64,000 nt of DNA, taken from NCBI GenBank assembly GCA_963699535.1, contig CAVOUJ010000013.1:1-64000 (forward strand). The letters are read 5' to 3'. The notes below the pieces were generated by a model. The model saw nothing but the letters and a program-made list of their open reading frames with translations, searched no databases and was not told the DNA's origin. This DNA is from VBDM01 sp963699535. GTDB taxonomy: Bacteria; Pseudomonadota; Gammaproteobacteria; Burkholderiales; SG8-39. Position numbers and translations under genes: made by a program. Of this stretch, positions 56,563-64,000 are shown piece after piece (position 1 is the first letter of the stretch; every line of letters begins with the position of its first letter).

Positions 56563-57285
56563 GCTTCCGCCGTTTCCGACGGACACGCACGAGGCGGCCG
56601 TCGGGGCCAGGTGCAACCCGCATTCTCGGGATTGCGGTTGCTCCCACCACCAGCGTCCCGCGCGCGCGTCCTCGCCCGCGACCGTGGGACGGGTGCAGGG
56701 CGCGCAGCCGATGGAACGGTACCCCTGATCGTGGAGACCATTGTAGGGAATGTCGTTCGTCCGGATCACCGCCCAGACCTCATCCTCGGTCCAGTCGGCA
56801 AGCGGGTTGAACTTCACCATGCCGTGCGTTGCGTCGTATTCCTGCAGATTGAGCCCGGCCCGGGTGGCGACCTGCTCGCGGCGCTGACCTGTGATCCAGG
56901 CCTCCTTGCCTTTGAGCGCACGTTCGAGCGGCTCGACCTTGCGGATGTGGCAGCAGCGCTTGCGCAGTTCGACGTTCCCGTAAAAGGCATCTCGGCCGAA
57001 TTCGACGACGTACTCGCCGACCGCCTTCGGATCGGGGCTATAGACGCGCACTGCGTAACCGTAGCGTTTGCGGATGGCCTCGATCACGTTGAGCGTGTCG
57101 GCGTGCAGTCTTCCCGTGTCCAGCGTGAAGATCTCAATGTCGAGCCTCCAGCGCAGGATCGCATCGGTGAGCACCATGTCCTCGGCGGAGAGGCTGGAGG
57201 CGAGCGCCGCGGGCGAATGTTCGAGCGCGACGCGCGCGAGCAGGCGCTCGAGCTCGGCGGTCCTGCGTTTCAACGCTTCACTCAC
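56559..57285 (-). CDS. cysH: Adenylylsulfate (APS) reductase, [4Fe-4S] type
   Basis: About 241 residues from GTG 57285. It opens SEALKRRTAELERLLARVAL and has SLSAEDMVLTDAILRWRLDI, IFTLDTGRLHADTLNVIEAI and TGQRREQVATRAGLNLQEYD. The cluster cysteines CCHIRKVEPL and IGCAPCTRPTVAGED and the catalytic ECGLH are all present. The CC...CxxC set is the mark of APS rather than PAPS reductases. The C-terminal 15 residues are unreliable: one inserted base near 56612 would let the gene stop at the TGA overlapping the cysD ATG. The start overlaps the DUF934 stop. Confidence 0.9.
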
Positions 57286-57799
57286 GGCTTGCCCCGGCGA
57301 GCCGCCGGCGAAAGAGAGGCACCAGCCGCCGGGCGGAAGTCTGGTAGCCGTCGCTGAAGTCATGGAAAGCGCGCAGAGCGTCCTCGACATCCTGGTCCTC
57401 GCGCAGCGCAAACGCGTCGAATCCGCATTGCTCCATGAAATGGAGGTGATCGTGGAGGACGTCGCCGATGGCGCGCAGCTCGCCCTTGTAGCCATAGCGC
57501 TCGCGCAACAGGCGCGCGATCGAATAGCCACGGCCGTCTCCGAACTTGGGGAAGTTCACCGCGATGACCGAGAGGCGCGCGAGGTCGCCTGCAATGGCCT
57601 CGGGCCCCTCGTTCGCATCCAGCCACACGCCCAAGGCCCCCGGGTGGGCAAGAAAGTGCTCGCGATGCGCAAGCCACAGCGCGAGCGGCACGATCGGCTG
57701 CCCCTCGCGCGGGATTTCGGGCAGCTCTCCCGAAACCCCACGCTCAAGCAGCTGCCAGCTGTCGGCGACGATACGGCGCTCTTTGATCAGCTTCGCCAT
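57278..57799 (-). CDS. DUF934 family protein of the sulfate assimilation cluster
   Basis: 173 residues. The family is recognised by VPLALWLAHREHFLAHPGAL, SVIAVNFPKFGDGRGYSIAR and LLRERYGYKGELRAIGDVLH, followed by MEQCGFDAFALREDQDVEDA. No cofactor-binding motif is evident. DUF934 genes are frequently found next to sulfite reductase and APS reductase genes in proteobacteria, so an accessory role is inferred. Here it begins inside the end of cysI (56-base overlap) and ends inside the start of cysH. Confidence 0.9.
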   Translation of the reverse strand: MAKLIKERRIVADSWQLLERGVSGELPEIPREGQPIVPLALWLAHREHFLAHPGALGVWLDANEGPEAIAGDLARLSVIAVNFPKFGDGRGYSIARLLRERYGYKGELRAIGDVLHDHLHFMEQCGFDAFALREDQDVEDALRAFHDFSDGYQTSARRLVPLFRRRLAGASRE

Positions 57800-59459
57800 A
57801 TACGGACTCCTTGAAGGGTTCGATTCCGACGCGTTGCACCACGTCGATGAAGCGTTCGGCGTCGCCGTCGCGACGCTCGAGATAGCAGCCGATCAGCCGT
57901 TCGATGACCTCGGGCACTTCGGCGCGGGCGAAGGACGGCCCGATGACCTTGCCCAAGGAAGCGGCGACACCGGGCCGGATCTCACCCTGGTTGCCGCCGA
58001 TCTGGATCTGATACCACTCCTCGCCGTTCTTGTCGACGCCAAGGATGCCGATGTGGCCGACGTGATGATGGCCGCAGGCGTTCATGCAGCCGGAGATATT
58101 GAGATCCAACTCACCGATATCGTGCAGGTAGTCGAGGTCGTCGAACCGCTCCTGGATCGCCTGCGCCACAGGGATCGACTTGGCGTTCGCGAGCGAGCAA
58201 AAATCCCCGCCGGGGCAGCAGATGATGTTTGTGAGAAGACCGAGGTTGGGCGTTGCGAAGCCGAGCGCCCTGATCTCCCGCCACAGCGCATGCAGATCGC
58301 TCTGCCGGACATCGGCGAAAATGAGATTTTGCTCGTGCGAGACGCGCAGCTCGCCGAACGAATAGCGGTCGGCGAGATCGGCGATCCGGTCCATCTGATC
58401 CGCAGTGACGTCGCCCGGCGGCACGCCCGTCTTCTTCAGTGATAGGGTCACCGCGGCATAGCCCGGCTTCTTGTGCGGGAAGACGTTGCGCGAGTGCCAG
58501 GCGGCAAAGGCGCGGTCGGAGGCGAGCACGGCTTTGAGCCCCGAGTCACCCGGTGGGAGTTCGGCGTAGCTCGGGCGCGTGAACCGGCTCTCGATGCGGG
58601 CGATCTCCTCGGCGACGAGCGTCGAGGGTCCGTACTTCAGATGCGCCCACTCGCTTTCGACTTCCTCGTGGAACTTGTCCGCACCGCGTTCCTTCACTAG
58701 GATCTTGATGCGCGCCTTATGGATGTTGTCGCGCCGCCCATGGCGGTTATAGACGCGCAGGATCGCCTCGAGGTAGGTGAGCAGGTGCGGCCAGGGGAGA
58801 AACTCGCGAATGACGAAGCCGACTATCGGCGTGCGGCCGAGCCCGCCGCCCACGAGCACCTTGAAGCCGATCTTGCCGTTCGCGTCGCGCATCGCGTGCA
58901 GGCCGATGTCGTGCACCGCGACCGCAGCGCGGTCCGACTTGGCGCCGTTCACCGCGATCTTGAACTTGCGGGGCAGGTAGGAAAACTCAGGGTGAAACGT
59001 CGACCACTGGCGGATGATCTCGCACCAGACAAAGGAATCCACGATCTCGTCCTGCGCAACGCCGGCGAAATGGTCGGTGGTGATGTTGCGGAACGAGTTG
59101 CCCGAGGTCTGGATCGCGTGCATCTGCACGGTGGCGAGCTCGGCGAGGATGTCGGGCACCTCCTCGAGTTTGGGCCAGTTGAGCTGCAGGTTCTGTCGCG
59201 TGCTGAAGTGGCCGTAGCCGCGATCGTAGGTGCGGGCGATATGCGCAAGCTTTCTCAACTGCTTCGTCGAGAGCAGGCCGTAGGGGATCGCGATCCGCAG
59301 CATGGGCGCGTAGCGCTGGATGTAGAGGCCGTTGCGGAGCCGCAGCGCCCGGAACTCGTCGTCCGACAGCTTCCCGGCGAGAAAGCGCCGAGTCTGGTCG
59401 CGGAACTGCGCGACACGCTCGTCAACGAGCGTCTGGTCGATTTCGTCGTAGAGGTACAT
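57744..59459 (-). CDS. cysI: Sulfite reductase hemoprotein (nitrite/sulfite reductase family)
   Basis: 571 residues. It reduces sulfite to sulfide with six electrons. The siroheme and [4Fe-4S] ligands are in LLTNIICCPGGDFCSLANAK and DLNISGCMNACGHHHVGHIG. Substrate-binding arginines and lysine are in YGHFSTRQNLQLNWPKLEEV and PRKFKIAVNGAKSDR. The duplicated ferredoxin-like domain occurs twice (YIQRYAPMLRIAIPYGLLST and YAAVTLSLKKTGVPPGDVTA). No flavoprotein CysJ lies in the window, so the electron donor is probably ferredoxin or a separate reductase. First gene of the cys cluster, divergent from the LysR gene. Confidence 0.94.
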   Translation of the reverse strand: MYLYDEIDQTLVDERVAQFRDQTRRFLAGKLSDDEFRALRLRNGLYIQRYAPMLRIAIPYGLLSTKQLRKLAHIARTYDRGYGHFSTRQNLQLNWPKLEEVPDILAELATVQMHAIQTSGNSFRNITTDHFAGVAQDEIVDSFVWCEIIRQWSTFHPEFSYLPRKFKIAVNGAKSDRAAVAVHDIGLHAMRDANGKIGFKVLVGGGLGRTPIVGFVIREFLPWPHLLTYLEAILRVYNRHGRRDNIHKARIKILVKERGADKFHEEVESEWAHLKYGPSTLVAEEIARIESRFTRPSYAELPPGDSGLKAVLASDRAFAAWHSRNVFPHKKPGYAAVTLSLKKTGVPPGDVTADQMDRIADLADRYSFGELRVSHEQNLIFADVRQSDLHALWREIRALGFATPNLGLLTNIICCPGGDFCSLANAKSIPVAQAIQERFDDLDYLHDIGELDLNISGCMNACGHHHVGHIGILGVDKNGEEWYQIQIGGNQGEIRPGVAASLGKVIGPSFARAEVPEVIERLIGCYLERRDGDAERFIDVVQRVGIEPFKESVYGEADQRAPYRRRQLAAA

Positions 59460-59533
59460 GGCTGTCTAGACCGTGGCCGTCTTCTAAGGGAGGTCATCCT
59501 AGCGTCCGGTCCTAATACCTCAAAAGACTTTTG

Positions 59534-59558
59534 TGTTAGACTTTAATAACCTACTAAC
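59534..59558. promoter_or_regulatory. AT-rich divergent regulatory region between cysI and the CysB-type gene
   Basis: The 112 bases between the divergent start codons (59460-59571) are strikingly AT-rich (CAAAAGACTTTTGTG, TTAATAACC, TATATAACTATATG). GTTAG (59534-59538) and CTAAC (59554-59558) form an inverted pair with a 15-base spacer, and AAAAG/CTTTT (59522-59531) forms another. These are candidate LysR-type binding sites controlling both directions. TATAAC at 59563-59568 could be the -10 element, but it lies close to the ATG. Confidence 0.5.
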
Positions 59559-59571
59559 ATTATATAACTAT

Positions 59572-60513
59572 ATGAATTTTCAGCAGTTACGCTATGTCCG
59601 GGAGACCGTAAGGCAGGGCCTGAACCTCACCGAAGCGGCCAGGAGACTCCACACCTCGCAGCCTGGGGTATCCAGGCAGATCAGGGAGCTCGAGAACGAG
59701 CTCGGCGTGGATATTTTCGTGCGACACGGCAAGCGCATCGTCGCCCTGACCGAGCCCGGCAAGGCGGTGGTCCCGGTCATCGAGCAACTGTTGCAGGAGG
59801 CCGAGAATCTGAGGCAGGTCGGGCGCGAGTTCCGCGACCAGGCCGCAGGCACGCTCACCATCGCCACCACGCATACTCAGGCGCGCTACTCGCTGCCCAA
59901 AGCGGTGAGTGCATTCAAGCGCCGCTACCCCAAGGTGCACCTGACTATCAAGCAGGGCAGCCCCCCGCAGCTCGCGGCGATGGTGCTGTCCGGAGAGGCC
60001 GATATCGCGATCGCGACCGAGGCGCTCGATCAGTACCCCAAACTGCTCGCTCTGCCCGGATATCAATGGCAGCACTGCGTGGTCGTGCCCGAGGGCCATC
60101 CGCTTCTCGCGGAGAAGCGCGTCACTCTGGAAATGCTCGCCAGCTACCCGATCGTTACTTACGATCCCGCATTTGCCGGTCGCACCCATATCGACGAGGC
60201 GTTCCGGGCGCAGGGCCTCGTGCACGACATCGTGCTTTCGGCAGTGGACTCCGACGTGATCAAGACCTACGTGGAGCTGGGCCTCGGGATCGGCATCATC
60301 GCCGCGGTGGCCTTCGACGAGAAGCGCGACCGCCACCTACGCGCGCTCTCCGCCGGGCATTTGTTCGGCACGATGACCGCGCGCGTGGCCGTGCGCCGCG
60401 GCGCTGCGCTGCGCGGCTACGCTTACGTCTTCATCGAGCTGTTCTCGCCCCAGCTGACGAGGAAACTCGTCGACACCGCGCTTACCGGGAAGGCCGAAAC
60501 CTACGAGCTCTAG
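59572..60513 (+). CDS. CysB/Cbl-type LysR family transcriptional regulator
   Basis: 313 residues from ATG 59572 (MNFQQLRYVRETVRQGLNLT). The HTH is NLTEAARRLHTSQPGVSRQI followed by RELENELGVDIFVRHGKRIV. The CysB features are the TTHTQARYSLPKAV motif (sulfate or N-acetylserine binding), VHLTIKQGSPPQLAAMVLSG and ADIAIATEAL. CysB activates sulfate assimilation genes when N-acetylserine is present. It is divergent from cysI, the normal regulatory position. Whether it is CysB or the Cbl paralogue cannot be decided here. A start at 59533 was rejected because it lies in the AT-rich control region. Confidence 0.93.
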   Translation: MNFQQLRYVRETVRQGLNLTEAARRLHTSQPGVSRQIRELENELGVDIFVRHGKRIVALTEPGKAVVPVIEQLLQEAENLRQVGREFRDQAAGTLTIATTHTQARYSLPKAVSAFKRRYPKVHLTIKQGSPPQLAAMVLSGEADIAIATEALDQYPKLLALPGYQWQHCVVVPEGHPLLAEKRVTLEMLASYPIVTYDPAFAGRTHIDEAFRAQGLVHDIVLSAVDSDVIKTYVELGLGIGIIAAVAFDEKRDRHLRALSAGHLFGTMTARVAVRRGAALRGYAYVFIELFSPQLTRKLVDTALTGKAETYEL

Positions 60514-60560
60514 CCGCGGCGCACGCTCGATGCGGCAGGGTCGGCGCGCGGATAGACCGA

Positions 60561-61265
60561 CTAATCTCCCGTCGGTGCGATCCGGAAAGCGATGACCGAA
60601 GACAAGGCGTTCAAGGCTTCGGAAAGGTGGCGGGTGTTTTCGCGGTTGGGCGAGTGCACCACCATCTGGTACTCGAAGTACCGGCCCTCGCCAGTCACGC
60701 TGTAATTCATATTTGCGATGGCGAATCCCTGCCGCTCGACCATCGAGCGCAATTCGGCCTCGGGCAAGGCTGCATTGCGGAGAAACGCCACCGTGAGATT
60801 CGCGTAGAACTCGATCGGCATCCTGCGCTCGATCCAGCGGAATGCCGACAAAGCGACGAGTGTCAGCGCTGTACCGATGCCCGCGGGGAAATAGAACCCT
60901 ACGCCGATCAGGATGCCGATCGCGGCGGTGATCCAGATCGACGCGGCAGTAGTCAGGCCGCGCACGGTCAGACCTTCTCTCATGATGACGCCCGCGCCGA
61001 GAAAACCGATGCCGGTCATGATTCCTTGAGCCATCCGGGTCGGGTCGATTGCGACGCGTTCAAGGAATGATGCTTCGAACCACCTGGCGTGATAGACGGT
61101 AAGGATCATCAACATGCTGGAAGCGAGACATACAATCGCGTGCGTGCGAAAACCCGCGGGCCGGCCGTGGTAGCTGCGCTCAATGCCGATGATCCCACCC
61201 GCCGCGAGCGCAACGACCAGATGCAGCGCCATCTCGAAGTATTCGCTCGTCCAGACCGCGCTCAT
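60561..61265 (-). CDS. MgtC/SapB family membrane protein
   Basis: 234 residues from ATG 61265, chosen because GGAG lies seven bases upstream; ATG 61271 would leave too little room. Five N-terminal hydrophobic segments contain ALAAGGIIGIERSYHGRPAG and GFRTHAIVCLASSMLMILT, then GIMTGIGFLGAGVIMREGLT and VRGLTTAASIWITAAIGILI, the MgtC signature. A C-terminal ACT-like soluble domain (RSMVERQGFAIANMNYSVTG) is present, as in MgtC proper. In other bacteria MgtC affects magnesium stress and ATP synthase; the role here is unknown. Confidence 0.92.
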   Translation of the reverse strand: MSAVWTSEYFEMALHLVVALAAGGIIGIERSYHGRPAGFRTHAIVCLASSMLMILTVYHARWFEASFLERVAIDPTRMAQGIMTGIGFLGAGVIMREGLTVRGLTTAASIWITAAIGILIGVGFYFPAGIGTALTLVALSAFRWIERRMPIEFYANLTVAFLRNAALPEAELRSMVERQGFAIANMNYSVTGEGRYFEYQMVVHSPNRENTRHLSEALNALSSVIAFRIAPTGD

Positions 61266-61389
61266 CGCCATGCTCCGAGAGTTGTGCTCTTCGCCGCGGC
61301 GAGCACCGCCCACCCGTTGATGCCGCTTGGATCAACGAGCATGGCGGTTCCCAACTCCTAAGGTCAGAGAGCGCCGAAGACGCTGCCGG

Positions 61390-62820
<1,431 letters not shown>

Positions 62821-62846
62821 CACGCGCTCCTTTCTCAAGAAGTTCG

Positions 62847-62912
62847 CGAGCGCCGTTGCAAGGGTTGAGTCTCCGAGCCTGGCAAGCCTGACGGCCTGTT
62901 GCAACGCTCCTC
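62847..62912 (-). promoter_or_regulatory. S-adenosylhomocysteine (SAH) riboswitch upstream of ahcY
   Basis: Read on the minus strand, GAGGAGCGTTGCAAC (62898-62912) is followed by AGGCCGTCAGGCTTGCCAGG, then CTCGGAGACTCAACCCTTGC and AACGGCGCTCGCG. The GAGGAGCGYUGC start, the AGGCUCGG segment and the closing GCAACGGCGCUC are the conserved parts of the SAH riboswitch. The strand that forms the pseudoknot (AGGCTCGG) and the P1 partner GAGCGCC are both present. It ends 26 bases before the ahcY ATG. Binding of SAH by the RNA is known to switch such genes on. Confidence 0.93.
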
Positions 62913-63071
62913 AGAGAGGGGCGAAATTGTACCTTAACAGGCTTGGGGGAGGGAAGACTGCAGGGCCCTGACGGTACAATGCTCAGCGGAAGAGAGGACC
63001 GCAAGAAGCGGATGGCGGCGTTGGGCAGGAGCGCGGAGACTTGGCGCGTGAAAACTCGAAGGAGGTCTCCG

Positions 63072-63920
63072 ATGACGACTCCTGTCAGGATGCAGAAGCT
63101 CTGCCGCTACATCGAGGCTCATGCGCACGAGCCCCTGACCTTGGGCGCTTTGGGCCGGCTGGCGCACTTGAGCCCGTTTCACCTTCAGCGAAGTTTCAAA
63201 TCGGTGGTCGGCGTGACGCCAAAGCAATACGCCGAAGCCTGCCGGATGAAATCCCTGAAGCAGAAGCTGCGGGGCGGCCGGACGGTGACCGAGGCTGTAT
63301 ACGATGCGGGCTTCGGCTCCGGGAGCCGGGTGTACGAGCGAGTGGACACGCGGCTTGGCATGACGCCTCGGCAGTATCGCAGGGGCGGCGAAGGCGTCGA
63401 GATTTCCTACGCCGCGTCGCCGACGCCGCTTGGCACGATGATGATAGCCGCGACTGACCGGGGGCTTTGCTCTCTGCAGTTTGGAGAGAGCGAGGCGAGG
63501 CTGCTAGCGCAGTTGGCGAGCGAGTATCCGGCCGCAAAAATCTCGCCCATGCCGCTCAAGCGCAAGAGCCAGTTCGACGCGTGGATCGGGGCTTTGTCGC
63601 GCTACCTCGAGGGATCGGCGACCGCGCTCGATCTTCCGCTCGACGTGCGCGGCACTGCGTTCCAAATGAAGGTCTGGAACTACCTGCAACGCATTCCGTA
63701 CGGGGAGGTGCAGTCCTATTCGGAAGTGGCTAAGGCGATCGGCCGCCCGCGGGCGGTTCGCGCCGTGGGGAGCGCCTGCGCAAGCAACGAAGTCGCGCTC
63801 GTGATTCCCTGCCATCGCGTCATTCGGGGGGACGGCGGCCTCGGCGGCTACCGGTGGGGGCTGCACCGCAAGCGAGCGCTCATCGAGCGCGAACGCGCGG
63901 TCCGCGCCGGGACAGACTGA
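63072..63920 (+). CDS. AraC-type HTH fused to O6-methylguanine-DNA methyltransferase (Ada-like, lacking the N-terminal Ada domain)
   Basis: 282 residues from ATG 63072, preceded by AAGGAGGTC. Residues about 5-105 are an AraC-type double HTH (IEAHAHEPLTLGALGRLAHL, SPFHLQRSFKSVVGVTPKQY, DAGFGSGSRVYERVDTRLGM). Residues about 115-282 are the methyltransferase: DRGLCSLQFGESEARLLAQL, GTAFQMKVWNYLQRIPYGEV, and the active site VIPCHRVIRGDGGLGGYRWG with Cys at about position 247. The Cys4 zinc domain of full Ada, which accepts methyl groups from phosphotriesters and activates transcription, is missing. So it repairs O6-methylguanine directly, but the classical switch is absent. Confidence 0.92.
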   Translation: MTTPVRMQKLCRYIEAHAHEPLTLGALGRLAHLSPFHLQRSFKSVVGVTPKQYAEACRMKSLKQKLRGGRTVTEAVYDAGFGSGSRVYERVDTRLGMTPRQYRRGGEGVEISYAASPTPLGTMMIAATDRGLCSLQFGESEARLLAQLASEYPAAKISPMPLKRKSQFDAWIGALSRYLEGSATALDLPLDVRGTAFQMKVWNYLQRIPYGEVQSYSEVAKAIGRPRAVRAVGSACASNEVALVIPCHRVIRGDGGLGGYRWGLHRKRALIERERAVRAGTD

Positions 63921-63926
63921 GGCAAA

Positions 63927-63953
63927 CAAAAAGGCCGGTGCGAAGCCGGCCCC
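63927..63953 (-). terminator. Rho-independent terminator for the minus-strand gene beyond the right edge
   Basis: On the minus strand, GGCCGG / CCGGCC arms (63933-63938 and 63946-63951) with a seven-base loop are followed by TTTTTGTTT (63925-63932). It faces the Ada-like gene, so it lies between convergent genes. The 22 bases on its right contain the stop codon of the next gene. Confidence 0.75.
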
Positions 63954-63974
63954 CTGAGCTGACGGTATGGCCGT

Positions 63975-64000
63975 TCAGGCGGTAACCGCCGCTCCCCGCT
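63975..64000 (-). CDS. C-terminal end of an unidentified protein (partial)
   Basis: The last 26 bases read on the minus strand as ...RGAAVTA followed by TGA at 63975-63977, just before the terminator. Only about seven residues are available, so no identity is possible. The presence of a terminator in the right place is the main support. Confidence 0.35.

Noticed and set aside
57816..57833. GGGTTCGATTCCGACGCG, which looks like a tRNA T-loop
   Set aside because: It lies inside the cysI coding sequence, with no acceptor, D or anticodon stem around it.

Overview
The window is a GC-rich bacterial chromosome segment, most likely from a betaproteobacterium of the order Burkholderiales. The evidence is gene content and order: a leuS-lptE-holA ... 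proA-nadD-rsfS-rlmH-maf-rng block, a 5-formyl-THF cyclo-ligase / slt / NDUFA9-like / cca ... midA / folM / ttcA block, two Bug-type periplasmic solute receptors, and an ahcY gene with an S-adenosylhomocysteine riboswitch. No rRNA, tRNA, CRISPR array, transposase, integrase or phage structural gene is visible. About twenty otherwise well-conserved genes, including essential ones (leuS, proA, nadD, cca), are broken by single-base indels, often in short homopolymer runs. The simplest reading is uncorrected sequencing or assembly error rather than gene decay. Coordinates of those genes are given across the indel.

Layout, left to right. 1-3400: the end of a beta-propeller lyase-like gene, a vanadium-haloperoxidase-like gene, a dienelactone hydrolase remnant and a badly broken metallo-beta-lactamase-fold gene. 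3425-15616 (minus strand): the housekeeping run rng-maf-rlmH-rsfS-nadD-proA ... holA-lptE-leuS, split between proA and holA by a three-gene accessory block (flavin monooxygenase, MaoC hydratase, Bug receptor) that is bracketed by inverted copies of one hairpin repeat. 15729-18850: an exported FecR-SPOR protein and UvrD. 18881-26648 (minus): CoA-transferase plus Bug receptor, a 1-Cys peroxiredoxin, and a branched-chain amino acid type ABC transporter livK-livH-livMG(fused)-livF with a 149-bp inverted repeat after livK. 27109-43575: DMT transporter, YqaA, ilvA, the cyclo-ligase-slt-NDUFA9-cca block, then an inserted set (DUF2905, GST, a POTRA-less Omp85-type barrel, and a cytochrome b / molybdopterin oxidoreductase / diheme cytochrome c module), then midA, folM, an exported intradiol dioxygenase-like protein, ttcA and a DUF3750 gene.

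43559-54177: an HTH domain read in frame with a class V aminotransferase behind a perfect palindrome, a tetR-oprM-mexA-mexB type efflux operon with palindromic operators, an FAD aromatic-ring hydroxylase-like protein, a transglutaminase-like hypothetical and dsbB. 54238-60513: an assimilatory sulfate reduction cluster, cysI-DUF934-cysH-cysD-cysN on the minus strand with a divergent CysB-type LysR gene. The cysH product carries the CC...CxxC cysteines of [4Fe-4S] APS reductases and no cysC is present, so the predicted route is sulfate to APS (CysDN), APS to sulfite (CysH), sulfite to sulfide (CysI). 60561-64000: MgtC, ahcY under its riboswitch, an Ada-like AraC-methyltransferase lacking the N-terminal Ada domain, and the last residues of a further minus-strand gene.

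No wholly new multi-gene system stands out. The items most worth a second look are the HTH-aminotransferase fusion with its palindrome, the livK-livH inverted repeat, the repeat-bracketed insertion between holA and proA, and the molybdoenzyme/cytochrome module.
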